This document shows, in pieces, positions 61,132-64,000 of a DNA stretch of 64,000 nt (the first letter of the stretch is position 1; each line of letters opens with the position of its first letter). Source of the DNA: VRUE01 sp963701265 (GTDB taxonomy: Bacteria; Actinomycetota; Thermoleophilia; Solirubrobacterales; 70-9); the NCBI GenBank assembly GCA_963701265.1, contig OY969581.1, forward strand, positions 1,736,001 to 1,800,000, read 5' to 3'. The notes under the pieces were generated by a model. That model was not told the origin of the DNA. It worked only from the letters and a program-made list of their open reading frames with translations, and made no database searches. The position numbers and the translations under genes are program-made.

Positions 61132-61151
61132 GAGCGGAACCGTGACCGCTC
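61132..61151. terminator. Short hairpin at the leuS stop
   Basis: GAGCGG (61132-61137) pairs with CCGCTC (61146-61151) across an 8-nt loop, overlapping the leuS stop codon. Weak, no U-tract. Confidence 0.35.
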
Positions 61152-63636
61152 AGCGAACCACCAGGTTGACCAGCTTGCCCGGGACGACGATCTCCTTGAC
61201 CACCTCTTTGCCGTCGAGGAAGCGCCCGACCTTCTCGCTGGCGTGGGCGAGGCGCAGCAATTCCTCCTTGGGAGCGTCGGTGGCGGCCTCGATGCGATCG
61301 CGCAACTTGCCGTTGACCTGGACGACCAGCGTCACCGTCTCGCTGACGAGCAGCTCGGGGTCGGCCTCGGGCCAGGGCTGCTCCCAGACCCGGCCGCCCT
61401 GCAGTCGCTCCCAGATCTCGGCGCCGAGGTGTGGCGCGAAGGGGAAGATCAGCGACGCCGCGGTGGCCGCCGCGAAGCGCACTGCGGCGACGCCGGCGGG
61501 CTCGTCGTAGAGGCCGTCCTTGAGCCGGTAAGCGTCGTTGATCAACTCCATCACCGCGGCGATCGCGGTGTTGAACTGGAAGCCGCGCTGGAAGTCACGG
61601 GTGACCTTGTCGATCGCCCAGTGGGCCTTGGCGAGCAGGGCGCGGGCGTCACCGTCGGCACCGGCCGCGTCATCACCCTGTTTACCTTCGACCTCCTCGC
61701 AGAGGCGCCAGAGGCGGGAGAGGAAGCGGTTGACGCCCTCGACGCCCTCGTCGGCCCAGTCGGCGTCGCGCTCGGGCGGGCCCATGAAGCAGATGTAGGT
61801 GCGGGCGGTGTCGGCGCCATAGCGCTCGACGTAGTCGGCAGGGCTGACCGTGTTGCCGCGCGACTTCGACATCTTCGCCCCGTCGCGGGTGATCATCCCC
61901 TGCGCGAAGAGGTTGGCGAAGGGCTCCTGAACGTCGAGGTTGCCGGTGTCTGCGAGCGCCTTGGCGAAGAAGCGCGCGTACATCAGGTGCAGGATCGCGT
62001 GCTCGACCCCACCGATGTACTGATCGACCGGCAGCCAGTGCGCGGCGGCGGTGCGGTCCCACGCGGCCTCGGTGTTGCCTGGGTCGAGGTAGCGGATGAA
62101 GTACCAGGAGGAATCGACGAAGGTGTCCATCGTGTCGGTCTCGCGCCGGGCAGGCTTGCCGCAACGCGGGCACTCGGTGGCGACCCAGTCCTCGGCGGCC
62201 GCGAGCGGGCTCTTGCCCTGCGGGGCGTAGTCGTCGATCTCGGGAAGCTCGACCGGCAGTTGATCGTCGGGCACCGGCACGATCCCGCACTCCTCGCAGT
62301 AGACGATCGGGATCGGCGCGCCCCAGTAGCGTTGGCGCGAGACCAGCCAGTCGCGCAGACGGTAGTTGACCGCCGATTTCCCCCGGCCCTCCTCGGCCAG
62401 CCAGGCGACGATCTCGGCGTAGGCCTCGCGGTTGCCCTTTCCATCGAAGCGGCCGGAGCCGGTCATCGGCCCATCGCCCGGATAGGGCAGGCCCTCGTCG
62501 TCACGAGCGCCCTCGGGGTCCTCCCCCTCGATCACCCGCCGGATCGGCAGCTCGAAGGTCTTGGCGAAGGCGTAGTCGCGCTCGTCGTGTCCTGGCACCG
62601 CCATGATCGCGCCGGTGCCGTACTCCATCAGCACGTAATCGGCGACGAACATCGGGATCTCCTCGCCGTTGACCGGGTTGACGACGCTGCGGCCGAGCGG
62701 CACACCAGTCTTCTCGCGATCCTCGGCACCGCGATCCTCGCTCGACTCGCGGGCGGCGCGGTCGACGTACTCACGCACCGCCTCCTCGGCCGGCGTGCCG
62801 GCAACGAGCCGCTCCAGCTGCGGGTGCTCGGGGGCGAGGACGAAGAAGGTGGCACCGAAGAGCGTGTCGGGGCGGGTGGTGAAGACGGGGAAGTCAAGGC
62901 CGAGCTCCTGGCAGCGGAAGACGACCTCGGCCCCCTCAGAGCGACCGATCCAGTTGCGCTGCATCGTGATCACGTGCTCGGGCCAGGACTCGAGCAGGTC
63001 GAAATCGGCCAGCAGGCGCTCGGCGTAATCGGTGGTCTTGAAGAACCACTGCTCGAGCTTGCGCTGCACGACCTCGGTGCCGCAGCGCTCGCAGCGACCG
63101 TCGACGACCTGCTCGTTGGCGAGCACCGTGGCGTCCTTGGGACACCACTGCACCGGCGCCTCGGTCCGGTAGGCGAGGCCGTGCTCGAGCAGCTGCAGGA
63201 AGATCCACTGGGTCCAGCGGTAGTACTCGGGCGTGTGGGTCGCCAGTTCGCGCGACCAGTCGATCGAGATCCCCCACTCGCGGAACTGGCGCTGGAAGGA
63301 CTCGATCGAGCGCTCGGTTGCGACCCGCGGCGGCTCGCCGGTTTTGATCGCGTTGTTCTCCGCCGGCAGGCCGAAGGAGTCGTAACCCATCGGGTGGATC
63401 ACCTCGAAGCCGCGGCGACGGCGGAAGTGGGCGATCGCGTCGCCGACCGCGTAACACTTGAGGTGGCCGACGTGGGGTTCGCCCGATGGGTAGGGCAGCA
63501 TCTCCAGCACGTATGACTTCGGCTTCGAGTCATCGAAGCCGGGCTGACCCGGGTTGGCAACCTCCCAGGTCTTCTCCTCAGCCCAGACCTGCTGCCACTT
63601 GCGCTCGGTTGCCTTGGGGTCGTAGCTGCCGCTCAT
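61150..63636 (-). CDS. leuS: Leucyl-tRNA synthetase
   Basis: 828 aa class Ia synthetase. Seen: KSYVLEMLPYPSGEPHVGHLKCYAVGDAIAHFRRRRGFEVIHPMGYDSFGLPAENNAIK (HIGH), zinc-like cysteine pair CPKDATVLANEQVVDGRCERCG, editing domain with FTTRPDTLFGATFFVLAPEHPQ, and KMSKSRGNTVSPADYVERYGADTARTYICFMGPPERDADW, plus the anticodon-binding end. ATG 63636 is the homology start; the frame continues 27 codons upstream into the SpoIIM-like gene. No T-box in the 16-bp gap, so control by tRNA is not at this site. Confidence 0.97.
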   Translation of the reverse strand: MSGSYDPKATERKWQQVWAEEKTWEVANPGQPGFDDSKPKSYVLEMLPYPSGEPHVGHLKCYAVGDAIAHFRRRRGFEVIHPMGYDSFGLPAENNAIKTGEPPRVATERSIESFQRQFREWGISIDWSRELATHTPEYYRWTQWIFLQLLEHGLAYRTEAPVQWCPKDATVLANEQVVDGRCERCGTEVVQRKLEQWFFKTTDYAERLLADFDLLESWPEHVITMQRNWIGRSEGAEVVFRCQELGLDFPVFTTRPDTLFGATFFVLAPEHPQLERLVAGTPAEEAVREYVDRAARESSEDRGAEDREKTGVPLGRSVVNPVNGEEIPMFVADYVLMEYGTGAIMAVPGHDERDYAFAKTFELPIRRVIEGEDPEGARDDEGLPYPGDGPMTGSGRFDGKGNREAYAEIVAWLAEEGRGKSAVNYRLRDWLVSRQRYWGAPIPIVYCEECGIVPVPDDQLPVELPEIDDYAPQGKSPLAAAEDWVATECPRCGKPARRETDTMDTFVDSSWYFIRYLDPGNTEAAWDRTAAAHWLPVDQYIGGVEHAILHLMYARFFAKALADTGNLDVQEPFANLFAQGMITRDGAKMSKSRGNTVSPADYVERYGADTARTYICFMGPPERDADWADEGVEGVNRFLSRLWRLCEEVEGKQGDDAAGADGDARALLAKAHWAIDKVTRDFQRGFQFNTAIAAVMELINDAYRLKDGLYDEPAGVAAVRFAAATAASLIFPFAPHLGAEIWERLQGGRVWEQPWPEADPELLVSETVTLVVQVNGKLRDRIEAATDAPKEELLRLAHASEKVGRFLDGKEVVKEIVVPGKLVNLVVR

Positions 63637-63652
63637 CAGAGCGGCGATCTTC

Positions 63653-64000
63653 TCAGACGACCGGCGAGAGGGCTTCGAGGATGTGGGGCCAGACGTAGAC
63701 CTCGATTGTCGCTGCAACGACGAGGCACGGGATCGCGATCAAGACGGTGACGATGGTTGCGGCAAGTAGCTGATTCCACTCGCCGCGGCGGCTGGCGATC
63801 AGCCAGGCGGCCAAGGGCAGGAAGAGCGCGGTCAGCTCGAGCAGGGCGTGCGGCAGCACGCTGAGCAGGAGCGTCGCGATCGAGATCTGCAGCTGGTAGG
63901 CGATCGTCGCCCCCTGGAAGCCCAGGTAGAGAGCCTGGGTGGCGAGTGAGAAGAGGGTGACGGCGCAGACGAAGAGAATCGCCAGCTCGCCCGCCTTGAC
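63653..64000 (-). CDS. SpoIIM-like (DUF95) membrane protein, N-terminus beyond the window
   Basis: The visible 116 residues are the C-terminal part of a polytopic protein: KAGELAILFVCAVTLFSLATQALYLGFQGA, ISIATLLLSVLPHALLELTALFLPLAAWLIASRRGEW, and LLAATIVTVLIAIPCLVVAATIEVYVWPHIL at the end. LPHALLEL is the SpoIIM hallmark (GFLPHGxxEL). In non-sporulators these are stage II sporulation M relatives of unknown role, often near RDD or ATPase genes. Runs off the right end, so no start is given. Confidence 0.75.
   Translation of the reverse strand, partial: VKAGELAILFVCAVTLFSLATQALYLGFQGATIAYQLQISIATLLLSVLPHALLELTALFLPLAAWLIASRRGEWNQLLAATIVTVLIAIPCLVVAATIEVYVWPHILEALSPVV

Noticed and set aside
63637..63652. 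T-box or other tRNA-sensing leader before leuS
   Set aside because: Only 16 bp separate leuS from the upstream gene; no specifier stem or T-box sequence fits.

Overview
High-GC actinobacterial chromosome, most likely class Thermoleophilia (Solirubrobacterales or a relative). The inference rests on GC-rich codon use, many GTG starts, rpsA-coaE linkage, an AbiEi/DUF559-type protein, a short Peripla_BP_6-like lipoprotein and a low-GC secreted protein of types common in that class. No rRNA, tRNA, CRISPR array, prophage or insertion sequence was recognised. Coding density is very high, and most of the left-to-right interest lies in short intergenic DNA.

Layout. 1-5.6 kb: panC (cut by the window edge), a hexapeptide acyltransferase, a ROK sugar kinase and a xylose/ribose-type ABC importer. 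5.6-12.3 kb: uvrA with a LexA box, a CnoX-like thioredoxin, an NTF2-like protein, uvrB and a DoxX-like protein. 12.4-18.9 kb: an XRE regulator, then rpsA-coaE-lytic transglycosylase-MFS-small membrane protein on the minus strand, with a divergent FAD reductase. 19-21.2 kb: an ECF sigma factor carrying a membrane helix and a long Ser/Gly/Asp/His tail, translationally coupled to a secreted Asp-rich protein. 21.2-32.6 kb: polA, AbiEi/DUF559, CotH, malic enzyme, a TIGR01777 epimerase, a lipoprotein, a phosphofructokinase with pyrophosphate-type residues, a methyltransferase, an ArsR-like regulator and a 19-codon peptide gene. 32.5-42 kb: tryptophan genes (trpE-G-D, trpC, trpF-B-A) plus hisIE, interrupted by a secreted protein and an HtrA protease. 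42-46.3 kb: yqeY-phoH-ybeY-era, vapBC and murI. 46.4-52.2 kb: a DUF2269 protein, prmA-dnaJ-hrcA, two MaoC/Had-type dehydratase subunits and lepA. 52.2-64 kb: a GT-C-like membrane protein, murJ, rpsT, holA, comEC-comEA, a cupin, leuS and a SpoIIM-like protein cut by the window edge.

Two genome-wide habits stand out. First, many transcription-unit heads carry a TANNNT hexamer ending 5-9 nt before the ATG/GTG, which implies leaderless mRNAs; this fixes several starts (polA, uvrB, rpsA, hrcA, trpF, hisIE, vapB). Second, there is a family of long near-perfect palindromes. Three intergenic copies share one core (stem CCCAAAACGCTC, 16-nt loop, one conserved G-T wobble) while their outer arms differ in sequence yet stay self-complementary. 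Related palindromes lie inside coding sequence: one in prmA, two in the GT-C-like gene and one across the start of the lipoprotein gene. They resemble in behaviour the in-frame palindromic elements known from Rickettsia. I consider this the strongest candidate for something undescribed here.
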